A model generated the notes under the pieces. It had not been told where the DNA came from. It did not search any database and was given only the letters and a program-made list of their open reading frames with translations. DNA of 6,337 bases, from contig JAUZEI010000399.1 of NCBI GenBank assembly GCA_030839105.1, positions 1 to 6,337 of the forward strand, read 5' to 3'. This document shows positions 5,363 through 6,337 of this stretch, piece by piece. Both the position numbers and the translations under genes were made by a program. How positions within the stretch are numbered: position 1 is the first letter of the stretch; every line of letters starts with the position of its first letter. Source of the DNA: Actinomycetota bacterium (lineage in GTDB: Bacteria > Actinomycetota > Acidimicrobiia > IMCC26256 > PALSA-610).

Positions 5363-6337
5363 ATGCGCGGCGCCGGCTCCGACACACCTGGCGGCATCGG
5401 TACGCGTCGTATGCCGCGCTGGCTCACGATCTTGCTCGTCAGTCTTGCGGGGCTCCTGCTCGAGGTCGCTTACACCCGCATCATCTCGTTCAAACTTTGG
5501 TACTACTACACGTACCTGGTGATCGGGCTTGCACTGCTCGGCATTGGCTCGGGCAGCGTGTTCGTTGCGGTGTTCTCGCCGGTGCGCCGCTGGGCGACCG
5601 AACGCATCATCGCGTTGTGCTCGACCTGGGGTGCGGTGAGCATCGCGCTCGGCTATCTCGTAGTCGCGAAGATGCACGTGAATACGCTTGCGATCTGGGA
5701 CTACGGGACGCGATCGTCGTTCACGAACCTCCTTCGGCTGGGCGCGGTCAGCCTTGCCATCTTTGCCACGTTCATCGCGTTCGGAATCATTGTCGCGGTG
5801 CTCCTGGGACGGGCCGGCGACGGTATCGGCCGGATGTACTTCTCGGATCTGGTCGGCGCCGGTCTCGGGTGCCTCTTGGCCATCCCGTTGATCACACGCC
5901 TGGAACCACCGCGCGTCGTCATGCTCGCGGCCCTGATCTTCGCGGTGGTGGGGTTGGCGACGTGCGCACCGAGGTCGCTGCTCTTCGGCTTCGCCGCGGT
6001 CACCTGCGTTGTGCTCGTCGTCGCGGTCTTGTCGAAGAACGTCCTGCCCGACATCCGCACCGAGGACGGAAAGCTCCACACGCCGGTAACGAAGTACTCA
6101 GCGTGGGGTCCGGTGTTCCGTGTCGACGTCGTGCAGTTCACCGCGGACACTTCCGGTTACCTGTTGGCGCACGACGGCACCTTCGGCTCCGGGATCCGGC
6201 GCTTCGACGGCAACCCGGCGTCGCTCGGGGCCTATGCCACGGACCCGCGTTCGATCCCGTTCGACGTCCTCGCCCAGCCTCCCGCACGCGAGCTGATCAT
6301 CGGTTCGGCCGGCGGGAACGAGGTCCTGGCCTCGCTC
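5363..6337 (+). CDS. polytopic membrane protein with spermidine-synthase-like SAM-binding domain (3' partial)
   Basis: The frame runs from ATG to the window end, 325 residues visible, C-terminus missing. Six or seven hydrophobic segments are visible at about 20-37, 50-71, 83-103, 122-147, 163-177, 184-201 and 205-223. A presumably cytoplasmic domain starts near 235. It holds the segment HDGTFGSGIRRFDG (270-283) and, just before the cut, a glycine-rich nucleotide-binding motif LIIGSAGGNEVLASL (311-325). That combination is typical of membrane-anchored spermine/spermidine-synthase-domain proteins. In soluble relatives the domain transfers aminopropyl groups from decarboxylated SAM to a polyamine, but for the membrane-fused forms the reaction is generally not established, and the acceptor site is beyond the window. 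The N-terminal signature LLLEVAYTRIISFKLWYYYT (31-50) is characteristic of the family. It is transcribed away from the methyltransferase; no link between them is evident. Confidence 0.85.
   Translation, partial: MRGAGSDTPGGIGTRRMPRWLTILLVSLAGLLLEVAYTRIISFKLWYYYTYLVIGLALLGIGSGSVFVAVFSPVRRWATERIIALCSTWGAVSIALGYLVVAKMHVNTLAIWDYGTRSSFTNLLRLGAVSLAIFATFIAFGIIVAVLLGRAGDGIGRMYFSDLVGAGLGCLLAIPLITRLEPPRVVMLAALIFAVVGLATCAPRSLLFGFAAVTCVVLVVAVLSKNVLPDIRTEDGKLHTPVTKYSAWGPVFRVDVVQFTADTSGYLLAHDGTFGSGIRRFDGNPASLGAYATDPRSIPFDVLAQPPARELIIGSAGGNEVLASL

Noticed and set aside
5339..6079. 246-aa minus-strand frame opposite the membrane protein
   Set aside because: The translation is highly charged and low complexity (Arg, Asp, Glu, His), as expected when hydrophobic codons are read antisense; the plus strand shows a recognised membrane family.
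1..6337. Retron, CRISPR, toxin–antitoxin, transposon or CBASS/Pycsar operon
   Set aside because: No repeat array, reverse transcriptase, transposase, terminal inverted repeats, Cap effector or small paired toxin genes are visible; the cyclases are of the common bacterial class III signalling type and no cyclic-nucleotide effector gene is adjacent.

Overview
The window looks like chromosomal DNA from a high-GC actinobacterium. GC is high, third codon positions are mostly G or C, GTG is used as a start, and the domain combinations (alpha/beta-hydrolase–cyclase and cyclase–STAND ATPase proteins) are ones mycobacteria and related soil or aquatic Actinomycetota carry in many copies. I cannot place it to genus. 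There are four substantial genes, two of them cut by the window edges. No mobile element, CRISPR array, rRNA or tRNA was recognised.

Left half, 1-3786, + strand: two class III nucleotide cyclase genes in tandem. The first (1-948, 5' end missing) is the back half of an alpha/beta-hydrolase fold fused to a cyclase domain. The second (1120-3786, 888 aa) has a cyclase domain at the front, then a STAND/NB-ARC-type ATPase, a winged-helix-like region and a long helical-repeat tail. It has no C-terminal LuxR helix-turn-helix. The 171-bp gap holds a GC-rich hairpin after the first gene, a repeated GGTGTC element and a -10-like hexamer placed for leaderless transcription of the second gene. Both genes probably make cAMP (or another cyclic nucleotide) in response to different inputs.

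Middle, 3787-4822: a short spacer between convergent genes contains a hairpin and three tandem 9-bp CACGTC units. After it comes a minus-strand class I SAM-dependent methyltransferase (UbiE/Methyltransf_11 type) with a good ribosome binding site.

Right part, 4823-6337: a 540-bp divergent intergenic region carries several inverted repeats, a candidate very small membrane-protein frame with a non-standard start, and an extended -10 promoter. Then comes the start of a polytopic membrane protein with a spermidine-synthase-like SAM-binding domain, which runs off the window end.

The tandem cyclases form the only clear functional theme. The methyltransferase and membrane aminopropyltransferase-like genes are neighbours without a demonstrable link to it. 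The most interesting points are the STAND–cyclase protein lacking a DNA-binding domain, the apparently catalytically dead hydrolase half of the first cyclase, and the small out-of-frame membrane ORF.
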